This document shows positions 35,873 to 45,195 of a stretch of DNA of 64,000 nucleotides, in pieces. The stretch spans positions 1-64,000 of the forward strand of contig NZ_JASCXW010000004.1 in the NCBI RefSeq assembly GCF_030012175.1. The letters run 5' to 3'. This DNA is from Peloplasma aerotolerans. Its GTDB lineage: Bacteria; Bacillota_I; Bacilli_A; Acholeplasmatales; Acholeplasmataceae. A program made the translations under genes and the position numbers. Each line of letters begins with the position of its first letter. The first letter of the stretch is position 1. Below the pieces are notes generated by a model. That model did no database searches. It had not been told where the DNA came from and saw nothing but the letters and a program-made list of their open reading frames with translations.

Positions 35873-36849
35873 AAAAAATTTTAGTTACTGGAGCGGATGG
35901 TTTTATCGGAAGCCATTTGACTGAAGAATTAGTTAGACAAGGATATCAAGTACGAGCATTTGTTTACTATAATTCCTTTAATAATTGGGGGTGGCTAGAT
36001 ACCCTGTCCAAGCAGGTTTTGGATAAAATAGAAATTTTTAACGGAGATATTAGAGATCCAAATGGAGTTAGAGAAGCGATGAGAGATATTGATATTGTCT
36101 ATCATCTGGCAGCACTGATAGCTATTCCTTATAGTTATCACTCTCCTGACATGTATGTAGATACAAATATTAAAGGAACATTAAATGTATTACAAGCAGC
36201 ACGTGATTTTAAGACTTCGCGGGTTATAATAACTTCAACATCTGAGGTTTATGGAACAGCTCAATACGTTCCAATTGATGAAAAACATCCTTATCAAGGA
36301 CAATCCCCATATTCTGCTACTAAAATAGGTGCTGACAGACTTGCAGAATCATTTTATAGAAGCTTCAACATGCCAATAACTATTGTCAGACCTTTTAATA
36401 CATATGGTCCAAGACAATCTGCAAGAGCTGTAATACCAACAATTATTTCACAATTATTAGCAGGAAAAGAAGAAATAAAACTAGGATCATTAACTCCAAC
36501 TAGAGATTTTAATTTTGTGAAAGACACAGTAAATGGATTTATCGAAATTGCTAATTCAGATTTAACAATTGGTCAAGAAATTAATATAGCCACTCAAAAA
36601 GAGATTTCCATTGGTGAATTAGCAAACGAATTAATAAAACAAATAAATCCTAAAGCAAAAATTGTTTGCGATAATCAAAGATTAAGACCAGAAAAAAGTG
36701 AAGTTAATAGATTATTAGGATCTAATGAAAAAATAAGAAAACTTACAACTTGGAAACCTAAATATTCACTTTCTGAAGGATTAGCAGAAACAATTGAATT
36801 TATAAGAAATAATCTTGATAAATATAAATCAGAGATTTACAACGTCTAA
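35869..36849 (+). CDS. legB: LegB-type NDP-GlcNAc 4,6-dehydratase
   Basis: A 326-residue short-chain dehydrogenase: VTGADGFIGSH (NAD), TSTSEVYGTA, SPYSATKIGAD with Tyr-x3-Lys, and RPFNTYGPRQSARAVIP. The last block is characteristic of LegB-type dehydratases that start legionaminic acid synthesis. The first step in Campylobacter uses GDP-GlcNAc. Six partner genes follow without interruption. Its translation is probably coupled to the leader frame at 35843. Confidence 0.85.
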   Translation: MKKILVTGADGFIGSHLTEELVRQGYQVRAFVYYNSFNNWGWLDTLSKQVLDKIEIFNGDIRDPNGVREAMRDIDIVYHLAALIAIPYSYHSPDMYVDTNIKGTLNVLQAARDFKTSRVIITSTSEVYGTAQYVPIDEKHPYQGQSPYSATKIGADRLAESFYRSFNMPITIVRPFNTYGPRQSARAVIPTIISQLLAGKEEIKLGSLTPTRDFNFVKDTVNGFIEIANSDLTIGQEINIATQKEISIGELANELIKQINPKAKIVCDNQRLRPEKSEVNRLLGSNEKIRKLTTWKPKYSLSEGLAETIEFIRNNLDKYKSEIYNV

Positions 36850-36866
36850 TGCAAAGGTGAAAAATA

Positions 36867-38021
36867 ATGACTAAAAATATACCTCTTTCTGTTCCCAATT
36901 TAAAAGGTAATGAATTAAAATATGTCTCAAATGCAGTTGAAACTGAATGGGTTTCTTCTGGAGGACCATATGTTGGACAGTTTGAAAAGAACATAGCGAA
37001 ATATGTTAACTCAAAAGATGCAGTTTCATGTCAAAATGGAACTGCAGGATTACATATTGCTTTACAACTATGCAATGTGCTTAGAAACGATGAAGTGATT
37101 GTTCCTACATTGACATTTATAGCAGCAGTAAATCCAGTTAAATATATTGGTGCTGAGCCTGTTTTTATGGACTGTAACGATGATTTAAGTATTGATCCAG
37201 TCAAACTTCATGATTTTTGTCAGCATGAATGTATTTATCAAGATAATCAATTGATTAACAAAAAGACAAAAAGGCAAATTAAGGCAATAGTAGTTGTCCA
37301 TGTTTTTGGTAATATGTCAGATATGGAAAAAATTATGAGAATTGCTAATTTATACAAATTAAAAGTGATAGAAGATGCTACTGAAGCTCTAGGAACTTAT
37401 TATATATCTGGTGCTTATAAAGGTAGACATGCAGGAACAATTGGAGATGTTGGTGTTTATTCTTTTAATGGAAACAAAATAATAACTACTGGTGGTGGTG
37501 GGATGATTGTATCTAATGATATGAATCTGATTTCCAGAGCAAAGCATTTAACAACTCAAGCCAAAGCAGATGAATTATATTATATTCATGATGAAATTGG
37601 ATTTAACTATAGAATGACAAACCTTCAAGCTGCCCTTGGTATTGCTCAATTAGAACAACTTGAAGCTTTTATAAAAATAAAAAAAGAGAATTATGAATTG
37701 TATAAAATAGAAATCAGTAAAATATCAGGCTTGAATATATTAGATTTCAATAAGAATACTCGACCAAACTATTGGTTTTATGCTTTATATGTGGAACCTA
37801 ATTACAGCTTCAATAGAGATGACTTAATTAAACATTTAAGTTCAAAAGGCATACAAACTAGACCTATTTGGGGGTTGATTAATGATCAAAAACCATATCT
37901 TAATAATCAATCATATAAAATTCAGAAGGCAAAACAGTATTTAAATAATGTAGTTAATATACCTTGTAGTTCAAATTTAACTAAAGAGGATGTAGAATAC
38001 GTTCTAAGTTACTTAAAGTAG
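36867..38021 (+). CDS. legC: LegC-type PLP aminotransferase
   Basis: A 384-residue DegT/DnrJ/EryC1 aminotransferase. CQNGTAGLHIAL is the phosphate-binding start, VIEDATEALG holds the cofactor Asp, and SFNGNKIITTGGGG holds the Schiff-base Lys. It transfers an amino group to C4 of the 4-keto sugar made by LegB. It is 17 bases after legB. Confidence 0.85.
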   Translation: MTKNIPLSVPNLKGNELKYVSNAVETEWVSSGGPYVGQFEKNIAKYVNSKDAVSCQNGTAGLHIALQLCNVLRNDEVIVPTLTFIAAVNPVKYIGAEPVFMDCNDDLSIDPVKLHDFCQHECIYQDNQLINKKTKRQIKAIVVVHVFGNMSDMEKIMRIANLYKLKVIEDATEALGTYYISGAYKGRHAGTIGDVGVYSFNGNKIITTGGGGMIVSNDMNLISRAKHLTTQAKADELYYIHDEIGFNYRMTNLQAALGIAQLEQLEAFIKIKKENYELYKIEISKISGLNILDFNKNTRPNYWFYALYVEPNYSFNRDDLIKHLSSKGIQTRPIWGLINDQKPYLNNQSYKIQKAKQYLNNVVNIPCSSNLTKEDVEYVLSYLK

Positions 38022-38048
38022 TCGATTTTAAGGGAGGTTGGTGTTTGC

Positions 38049-39086
38049 ATGGATGTAATAGAGTTTTTAATTGATGAAAATTCAACAATGCTTGAAGCAA
38101 TGAAACAATTGGATAAAATTGCTAAAAAGGTGCTTTTTGTCGTGAAAAATGATTGTCTCGTAGGAGCGATAACAGACGGTGATATTAGAAGATGGATTTT
38201 AAGAAAAGGTAATTTAAAGGCGAAAGTCAAAGATATTGCGAACTACAATCCAAAATATCTTTTAGAAAATGAGAAATCACATGCAAAAAATTATATGAAG
38301 AAAAACTCCATTGAAGCTCTTCCTATAGTAAATAAAGAGCATTCTATTACTTCTATTGTGTTTTGGGATGATTCTAAAATTGAAAAAAAGGGTTCTCTTG
38401 ATATCCCTATAATAATTATGGCTGGTGGTCTAGGAACAAGGCTTTATCCTTACACCAAAATATTACCTAAACCATTGATTCCAATTGGTGAAATCCCTAT
38501 TGTGGAACATATAATGAATAGATTCCATCTATATGGCAGCACTCAGTTTTATTTGGTTGTAAATCATAAAAAAAATATGATAAAAGCATATTTTAGTGAA
38601 ATTGAAAGAACTTATAATGTAAGTTACATTGATGAAAATAAACCATTAGGTACAGGTGGTGGATTAAGTCTTTTGAAAGGAAAAATAAAATCTACATTCA
38701 TTTTATCAAACTGTGATATTTTAATTGAAGAAGATTATGGAAAAATATATGATTATCACAAAAAAGAAAAAAACCTTATAACAATGATTTGTTCTTTAAA
38801 AAACATTCAAATTCCATATGGTGTAATAGAAATAGGTGAGAATGGTGAAATTGAAAGCATGAAAGAAAAGCCTGAATTATCCTTTTTCACAAATACCGGA
38901 ATGTATATAGTGGAACCTAAAGTGATAGAAGAACTAAAGGATGACATGTCTATTGGGTTTCCCGACATAATTGAATTATATAAGTCACAAGGAGAGAAAG
39001 TTGGAATCTATCCTATAAGTGAAAACAGTTGGTTAGATATGGGCCAATTGGATGAGATGGAAGAAATGAGAAGAAGGTTAGAATAA
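38049..39086 (+). CDS. ptmE: PtmE-like nucleotidyltransferase with CBS domains
   Basis: A 345-residue protein with a CBS pair (about 1-115; LVGAITDGDIRRW, SIEALPIVN) joined to a sugar-1-phosphate nucleotidyltransferase (about 120-345; IMAGGLGTRLYPYTKILPKP). This architecture matches PtmE, which makes GDP-glucosamine for legionaminic acid. ATG 38049 follows GGGAGGTTGG. The CBS pair suggests allosteric control by an adenine nucleotide. Confidence 0.82.
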   Translation: MDVIEFLIDENSTMLEAMKQLDKIAKKVLFVVKNDCLVGAITDGDIRRWILRKGNLKAKVKDIANYNPKYLLENEKSHAKNYMKKNSIEALPIVNKEHSITSIVFWDDSKIEKKGSLDIPIIIMAGGLGTRLYPYTKILPKPLIPIGEIPIVEHIMNRFHLYGSTQFYLVVNHKKNMIKAYFSEIERTYNVSYIDENKPLGTGGGLSLLKGKIKSTFILSNCDILIEEDYGKIYDYHKKEKNLITMICSLKNIQIPYGVIEIGENGEIESMKEKPELSFFTNTGMYIVEPKVIEELKDDMSIGFPDIIELYKSQGEKVGIYPISENSWLDMGQLDEMEEMRRRLE

Positions 39087-39087
39087 A

Positions 39088-39732
39088 ATGAATAAACGAA
39101 TTCTTCTAGTTGGTGGTGGTGGCCACTGCAAATCAGTATTAGATACGTTAGTAAAACTAAATATATATACTGAAATAAAAATTATTGATAAAAAAGAAAA
39201 TATTGGAAATTCTGTCATGGGTTTCTCTATTATAGGGGAGGATAAAGACCTACCTGACTTATTTCAAAAGGGATACAATTATGCATTTATCACAGTAGGA
39301 AGTGTAGGTGACACGTCCATACGTATCAAACTGTTTAACATGTTAAAAACTATAGGATATCAAATTCCAACTATAGTTGATCCATCTTCGAAAGTTAGTA
39401 AATATTCACGAATCGAAGAAGGTGTTTTTATAGGAAAACTAAGTATTGTGAACGCAGATGCTATTATTCAAGAATGTGCTATCATAAATTCTGGATCTAT
39501 TGTTGAACACGATTGCCAAATCGGATCATTTGCACATATATCTCCAGGTGCAGTATTGGGCGGTGAAGTTATTATAGGAAATAACACACATGTGGGACTA
39601 AATGCAACAATCATGCAACAAATTAAAATAGGATCTAATTCAATCATAGGAATGGGGAGCATAGTCAATAATAATATAAATAATAATAAGTTAGCGTATG
39701 GAACCCCATGTAAAGAGGTGAAAAATATATGA
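39088..39732 (+). CDS. NeuD/PglD-like N-acetyltransferase (LegH role)
   Basis: A 214-residue enzyme with an N-terminal Rossmann-like domain (RILLVGGGGHCKSVLD) and a left-handed beta-helix (about 95-210) of hexapeptide repeats such as IEEGVFIGKLS and IGNNTHVGLNATI. It acetylates the C4 amino sugar from LegC using acetyl-CoA. It starts two bases after ptmE and overlaps the next gene by four. Confidence 0.85.
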   Translation: MNKRILLVGGGGHCKSVLDTLVKLNIYTEIKIIDKKENIGNSVMGFSIIGEDKDLPDLFQKGYNYAFITVGSVGDTSIRIKLFNMLKTIGYQIPTIVDPSSKVSKYSRIEEGVFIGKLSIVNADAIIQECAIINSGSIVEHDCQIGSFAHISPGAVLGGEVIIGNNTHVGLNATIMQQIKIGSNSIIGMGSIVNNNINNNKLAYGTPCKEVKNI

Positions 39733-40724
39733 GTGTATTTATAATTGCAGAAGCTGGAGTAAATCATAATGGCAGTATTGAACTTGCTAAGAAATTAGTG
39801 GATGCTGCAAAAGCTGCTGGCGCAGATTGTGTAAAATTTCAAACATACATTTCAGAAAATATCGTATCAAAAAATGCGTTGAAGGCAGAATATCAAAAAA
39901 CAAATTTGTTTTTTGATGAAACCCAACATGATATGCTAAAAAAACTTGAACTTCCATACAAAGATTTTTTGGAACTCAAAAATTATTGTAAAATTAAACA
40001 GATTGAGTTTATGTCAACTGCATTTGACTTAGATAGTATTGATTTTTTACAAAGTATTGGTATGAACAGATGGAAGATTCCATCCGGTGACATAACTAAT
40101 CTACCGTATTTAATTAAAATTGCAGAAATAGGTAAACCAGTAATAATTTCTACTGGAATGAGTACAATGAATGATATAGAGAACGCTGTAAAAGTTTTAA
40201 AAGATAATGGAACTAAAAATCTTATTGTGCTTCATTGTACAACTGAGTATCCAACACCATTTGAAGATGTAAACTTAATAGCTATGCTTACAATAAAAGA
40301 TGTGTTTGAAGTTGAAGTTGGTTATTCAGACCACACAAAAGGGATCGAGGTTCCTATCGCTGCTGTAGCTCTTGGAGCTAAGGTTATAGAAAAACATTTT
40401 ACTTTAGACAGAAATATGGAGGGTCCAGATCATAAAGCCAGTTTAGAGCCTAATGAACTTAAATCTATGATAGAAGCAATAAGAAATATTGAGTTGTCTT
40501 TAGGTGATGGGAAAAAGTTACCAGCTGAGTCTGAGAAAAAAAATATGAGTGTTGCTCGAAAAAGTATTATTGCAAAGAAAAGCATAAAAAAAGGCGAATT
40601 TTTCAATGAACAAAATCTTACTGTCAAGAGACCTGGTGATGGTATTAGCCCAATGAAATGGTTTGAAGTTATTGGTAAGATAGCACCTAGAGATTTTGAT
40701 GAAGATGAGTTGATTGAATTATGA
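39729..40724 (+). CDS. legI: NeuB/LegI-type nonulosonate synthase
   Basis: A 331-residue protein with the NeuB TIM barrel: IAEAGVNHNGSIELAK, KFQTY, WKIPSGDITN, STGMSTMNDIENA, HCTTEYPTP, and VGYSDHTKGIEV. A C-terminal antifreeze-like SAF domain spans about 275-331. It condenses PEP with the 2,4-diacetamido sugar to give the nine-carbon acid. It overlaps its upstream and downstream neighbours by four bases each. Confidence 0.9.
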   Translation: MSVFIIAEAGVNHNGSIELAKKLVDAAKAAGADCVKFQTYISENIVSKNALKAEYQKTNLFFDETQHDMLKKLELPYKDFLELKNYCKIKQIEFMSTAFDLDSIDFLQSIGMNRWKIPSGDITNLPYLIKIAEIGKPVIISTGMSTMNDIENAVKVLKDNGTKNLIVLHCTTEYPTPFEDVNLIAMLTIKDVFEVEVGYSDHTKGIEVPIAAVALGAKVIEKHFTLDRNMEGPDHKASLEPNELKSMIEAIRNIELSLGDGKKLPAESEKKNMSVARKSIIAKKSIKKGEFFNEQNLTVKRPGDGISPMKWFEVIGKIAPRDFDEDELIEL

Positions 40725-41890
40725 GAAATATTATAAGTATACTAACTGCCACAAGAGCAGAATATGGTTTGTTAAAACCAATTATCTTAAAATTATCAAA
40801 AATTGAAGAATTCGATATTAGAATTGTTGTAACTGGAGCACATCTCTCAACTGAGTTCGGATTAACATATAATGAAATCATAAATGACGGATTTATTATA
40901 GATAGAAAAATTGAAATTCTGTTAAGTTCTGATACTCCAAATGCTATTTCGAAATCAATGGGACTCGCAATGATTAGTTTCGCAGATTATTTTGAGATAT
41001 TAAAACCGGATTTATTAATTGTTCTTGGTGACCGTTATGAAACACTTGCAGTAGCAATGGCAGCAATGAATCAAAGAATACCTATTGCTCATTTGTATGG
41101 AGGTGAAACAACAGAAGGTGCAGTGGATGAATCTATTCGCCATGCATTGACAAAACTTAGTTATCTGCACTTTACAAGTACCGATGAATATCGACGAAGA
41201 GTTATTCAACTAGGAGAACATCCTAGTAGGGTTTTTACTGTAGGTGCAATAGGTATCGAAAATTTACTAAATGAAAATTTACTATCAAGAGAAGAGCTAC
41301 AAAACGAGTTAAAAGTTGATTTATCAAGAGATTATTGTATGGTAACATTTCATCCAGTAACACTTGAAAATAACACTTCTATGGAGCAAAGTAAGACTCT
41401 TTTGGAAGTTTGCAGAAAATATAAAGATTTCAACTTTATTTTCACAAAGAGTAATGCTGATACTGGTGGTCGCATTATTAATCAGCTAATTGATATTTAT
41501 ACTAAAAATTATGATAATATTATATCGTTTTCATCATTAGGTGTTACAAAATATTTGAGTATGGTTAAATATGCGTTGATAGTTATAGGAAATTCCTCTA
41601 GTGGTTTAATTGAGGCTCCAAGTTTTGGTGTGCCTACTATTAACATTGGAGAGCGTCAAAGAGGAAGAATACAAGCATCAAGTGTAATTAACTGTAGCCC
41701 AACTAGTGAAGATATAAAATATTCGATAGACTTAGCGATGTCAAAATCCTTTATTGATGAAGCTAAAAAGACAATAAATCCTTATGGCGATGGAAACACT
41801 TCAGATAAGATTATTGATATACTTAAGGATTTTGTGTTGAATAAAAAAATAGATGTTATGAAAACATTTTATGATTTAGAGGCTGAATAG
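40721..41890 (+). CDS. legG: NeuC/LegG-type hydrolysing 2-epimerase
   Basis: A 389-residue GT-B-fold enzyme related to WecB but hydrolysing: SILTATRAEYGLLKP, VLGDRYETLAVA, HLYGGETTEGAVDESIRHA, and IGNSSSGLIEAPSFGVPTIN. It releases the NDP group while inverting C2, giving the free sugar for LegI. It overlaps legI by four bases and ends next to legF. Confidence 0.88.
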   Translation: MRNIISILTATRAEYGLLKPIILKLSKIEEFDIRIVVTGAHLSTEFGLTYNEIINDGFIIDRKIEILLSSDTPNAISKSMGLAMISFADYFEILKPDLLIVLGDRYETLAVAMAAMNQRIPIAHLYGGETTEGAVDESIRHALTKLSYLHFTSTDEYRRRVIQLGEHPSRVFTVGAIGIENLLNENLLSREELQNELKVDLSRDYCMVTFHPVTLENNTSMEQSKTLLEVCRKYKDFNFIFTKSNADTGGRIINQLIDIYTKNYDNIISFSSLGVTKYLSMVKYALIVIGNSSSGLIEAPSFGVPTINIGERQRGRIQASSVINCSPTSEDIKYSIDLAMSKSFIDEAKKTINPYGDGNTSDKIIDILKDFVLNKKIDVMKTFYDLEAE

Positions 41891-42595
41891 ATGAAGAATT
41901 TAGCAATCATCCCTGCAAGATCAGGTTCTAAAGGGCTTAAAGATAAAAATATAAGACTATTAAATCATAAACCACTAATAGCTTATTCAATTGAGTCAGC
42001 AAAAAAATCAAATATTTTTGATGAAATCATGTTATCAACTGACTCGAAAGTATATGCTAAGATTGGAGAAAAATATGGTGCAAAAGTACCTTTTCTTAGA
42101 AGTAGCGAGTTATCTGGTGATGAGGCTTCTTCGTGGGATGTTGTTAAAGATGTCCTTAGCAACTATCGCAAATTAGGTCTATTTTTTGATACCGTAACTT
42201 TGTTACAACCAACATCACCTCTACGAACTTCCGAAGACATTCTCGAAGGTTTTAAGGTTTTCAATGAAAAAAAAGCTAATTTGGTAGTTTCTGTTTGCGA
42301 ATCAGACCATTCACCTCTCTTATCAAATACTTTATCTAGCGATCACTCTATGGTGAATTTTTTAAAGCCAACATTAACATCAGTTCGGAGACAAGATTTT
42401 CCTACTTACTTTCGGATTAATGGGGCAATCTATATTGTTAGTGTTGATCACCTAATGGAATCTTCAAATATCTTTTCAATTAATAGTTTTGCTTTAATAA
42501 TGAATAAGGAACATTCTATCGATATTGATGATCAAGCGGACTTTAATTATGCAGAATTTCTTATTAAATCTCGAGATAAACTAGGTTCAAAATGA
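41891..42595 (+). CDS. legF: CMP-nonulosonate cytidylyltransferase
   Basis: A 234-residue enzyme with IIPARSGSKGLKDKNIR, LLQPTSPLRT and the terminal IDIDDQADFNYAE, as in NeuA/LegF/PseF. It activates the acid with CTP, giving the donor for a transferase. It ends the seven-gene block; the 195-bp repeats begin immediately after its stop. Confidence 0.88.
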   Translation: MKNLAIIPARSGSKGLKDKNIRLLNHKPLIAYSIESAKKSNIFDEIMLSTDSKVYAKIGEKYGAKVPFLRSSELSGDEASSWDVVKDVLSNYRKLGLFFDTVTLLQPTSPLRTSEDILEGFKVFNEKKANLVVSVCESDHSPLLSNTLSSDHSMVNFLKPTLTSVRRQDFPTYFRINGAIYIVSVDHLMESSNIFSINSFALIMNKEHSIDIDDQADFNYAEFLIKSRDKLGSK

Positions 42596-42600
42596 TGAAT

Positions 42601-43220
42601 TTCATAGTAACCGTCAGTTAAAACTAAAGGGTCAGGACAATCCGGAATGTGGAAACATCTTGACATATCGAAAATACTATGATTTGGTCTTTATCAAGAC
42701 AAAAAACGAGTGTAATCTATCAAGAAAAAAATCTTTGGTTTTTGATCAACTTGATGTAACAGTTGCAAAGATATCGACAGTTCTAAGTGCAGATTTTCAT
42801 AGTAACAGACAGTTCTTGAACATCCCTTAGGACAATCCGGTTTGTGGAAACATCTTGACATATCGAGAATACTATGATTTGGTCTTTATCAAGACAAAAA
42901 ACGAGTGTAATCTTTCAAGAAAAAAATCTTCGGTTTTTGATCTACTTGATGTAACAGTTGCAAAGATATCGACAGTTCTAAGTGTAGATTTTCATAGAAA
43001 CAGACAGTTGTTGAATACCCCTCAAGGCAACGCGGAATGTGGAAACATCTTGACATATCAACAACTGTATGATTTGGTCTCTATCAAGACAAAAAGCGAC
43101 TATCATTTTCCAAGAAAAAAATCTCCGCTTTTTGATTTACTTGATGTAACAGTAGCAAAGATATCGACAGTTCTAAGTGCAGATTTTCATAGAAACAGAC
43201 AACTCTTGAACATTCCTGAA
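42601..43220 (+). repeat. 195-bp direct-repeat array, left of galE
   Basis: Units start at 42636, 42831 and 43026, each 195 bases, preceded by a 35-base partial unit at 42601. Each unit runs from a GGACAATCCGG-type start through CATCTTGACATATC, GATTTGGTC, GATGTAACAG, TTGCAAAGATATCG and CATAG(T/A)AACAGACAG. Differences among units change codons freely, so the 195-base (65-codon) open frame is not maintained as protein. The 17-mer CATAGTAACAGACAGTT links it to the modules near 1.2 and 2.7 kb. Confidence 0.85.
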
Positions 43221-43531
43221 AGCATAGACTCTAGGAGACTTAACCTCTTCAAGTAAAGACAGAGTTTTTGCTTTTAATAAAGATGATAAATGATATTTTA
43301 ACTCGCGAATGAATCACAAATTTGAAATATCATAGTGTGAGGTCAAGAAGCAAAAGACTGAGTTCTAAGTGAAGAGCTTAGCAAAATAGACAGTTATTTA
43401 AGAAATAATGGTTAGAAGAATTTATTTAGATTGAGAGCTTGGTTTCAAGTGATATATTTTTGTGTTTTAATGTTTAAAAATGCTGAAATTATAGCTTTAT
43501 AAGAGATATAGATTAAATGGAGGTTTTAAAC
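43221..43531 (+). other. Gap before galE
   Basis: There is no supported gene in this 311-base AT-rich stretch. It contains fragments that weakly recall the sequence after the right repeat array (GATAAATGA). A TATAAG near 43498 is a possible -10 of galE, and GGAGG lies eight bases before its TTG start. Confidence 0.4.
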
Positions 43532-44524
43532 TTGAGTATATTAGTTGTTGGCGGAGCAGGGTATATTGGTTCGCATACTGTTAAATATCTACAAGACTTA
43601 GGAGAAGAAGTTATAGTAGTTGATAATCTACAAAAAGGACATAGAGAATCTATTGTTGTAGATTCATTTTATCAAGTTGATATTCGAGATAAAAATGAGC
43701 TAGTCAAAATTTTTGAAAACCACTCCATAGATACAGTTATTCATTTTGCTGCTAATTCTTTAGTGGGGGAGAGCATGGAGAAACCTCTAGATTATTATAA
43801 TAATAATTTCTATGGTATGCTATGTTTATTAGAAGTCATGAAAAAATATAATGTTCTAAAATTAGTTTTCTCATCATCAGCTGCAACCTATGGAGAGCCT
43901 AATAGAATACCTATATTAGAATCTGATATTACAAGTCCAACTAATACATATGGCGAAACAAAGTTAGCAATGGAAAAAATGATGAAGTGGGTTGATAAGG
44001 CTCATGGAATAAAGTACGTTTCATTGCGATATTTTAATGCATCTGGAGCCCACCCATCTGGTATGATAGGAGAAGATCATTTACCTGAGACTCACCTAAT
44101 CCCTTTAGTTTTAGAAGTTCCACTGGGTAAAAGAGATAAAATTTTTATTTTTGGTGATGATTATGAAACCAAAGATGGAACATGTATTCGCGACTATATT
44201 CATGTTTTAGATTTAGCCTCTGCACACTATCTATCAGTTAAATATCTAAGAAATAATGATGAAAGCAATATTTTTAATTTAGGTAGCGGAGAAGGTTATT
44301 CAGTTAAAGAAATAATACAAGTAGCTAGAAAAGTTACTAATCATTTAATTCCAGCTGAAGTAAAAGAAAGAAGACCAGGAGATCCTGCAATTTTAATTGC
44401 ATCTTCTGACAAAGCGAAAAAGGTTCTAAATTGGGTACCAAAATACAATAATATAGAAAAAATTATAACTGATGCGTGGAATTGGCATAAAAAGAATCCA
44501 AGTGGCTATAATGTTTTAAAATAA
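43532..44524 (+). CDS. galE: UDP-glucose 4-epimerase
   Basis: A 330-residue GalE of normal length: VVGGAGYIGSHTV (NAD), FSSSAATYG, NTYGETKLAME with Tyr-x3-Lys, SLRYFNASGA, and the long RDYIHVLDLA near residue 230. It interconverts UDP-Glc/UDP-Gal (or GlcNAc/GalNAc). TTG 43532 follows GGAGG, better than ATG 43517. It is isolated from the cluster and bracketed by 195-bp repeats whose 42831 and 44689 units are essentially identical. Confidence 0.9.
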   Translation: MSILVVGGAGYIGSHTVKYLQDLGEEVIVVDNLQKGHRESIVVDSFYQVDIRDKNELVKIFENHSIDTVIHFAANSLVGESMEKPLDYYNNNFYGMLCLLEVMKKYNVLKLVFSSSAATYGEPNRIPILESDITSPTNTYGETKLAMEKMMKWVDKAHGIKYVSLRYFNASGAHPSGMIGEDHLPETHLIPLVLEVPLGKRDKIFIFGDDYETKDGTCIRDYIHVLDLASAHYLSVKYLRNNDESNIFNLGSGEGYSVKEIIQVARKVTNHLIPAEVKERRPGDPAILIASSDKAKKVLNWVPKYNNIEKIITDAWNWHKKNPSGYNVLK

Positions 44525-44620
44525 TTTAATATATAACGTAGGGATTTCTGCATAAAATTTATTGAATGATTATTAAATAAAATCTAGAAAACATAGATTT
44601 TTTAATGCTACCATAAATCA

Positions 44621-44909
44621 TTGCAAAGATATCGACAGTTGTAAGTAGAGATTTTCATAGTAACAGACAGTTGTTGAATACCCCTCAAGGCAATCCGGTT
44701 TGTGGAAACATCTTGACATATCGAGAATACTATGATTTGGTCTTTATCAAGACAAAAAACGAGTGTAATCTTTCAAGAAAAAAATCTTCGGTTTTTGATC
44801 TACTTGATGTAACAGTTGCAAAGATATCGACAGTTCTAAGTGTAGATTTTCATAGAAACAGACAGTTGTTGAATACCCCTCAAGGCAACCTTGTGTGTGG
44901 AAACATATT
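44621..44909 (+). repeat. 195-bp direct-repeat array, right of galE
   Basis: A 68-base partial unit at 44621 is followed by a complete unit 44689-44883 and the first 26 bases of another. The complete unit is identical, as far as I can see, to the unit at 42831-43025, giving direct repeats 1858 bases apart around galE. Confidence 0.85.
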
Positions 44910-45195
44910 TGAGTATTATTTAGGGTGGTTTAAGCTCTTAATTAAGACGATAAATGACTATTAAAAGTTAAAGCAAAAATATTGAGTTTTCATTTTCATA
45001 CAGATGATATGCGATGCACAATGACATACACATGACAGACAGCTCTACATTGAAGGTCAATCGCTACAGTCCTATCTTATGGATCTAGGGCTAAAACACA
45101 ATAATAAAAATTGAGTTTAGAACTGTGTAAAAACAATTATATTTTGTAATATTAACGGTAAAATAAATTAATCATCGTAAATATTTTAAATATTG
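44910..45195. other. AT-rich gap before the TnpB remnant
   Basis: No gene is supported here. It follows the repeat array, with short AT-rich sequence and no clear promoter or terminator. It may be deleted IS sequence, but nothing identifiable remains. Confidence 0.4.

Noticed and set aside
42855-43256. 133-residue + strand frame within the repeats (and a 97-residue frame at 44671-44964)
   Set aside because: It consists of 195-bp repeat units whose differences mostly change amino acids; one unit has an internal stop, and there is no ribosome binding site.
42601-44909. CRISPR array
   Set aside because: Units of 195 bases are conserved throughout, with no unique spacers, and there are no cas genes.
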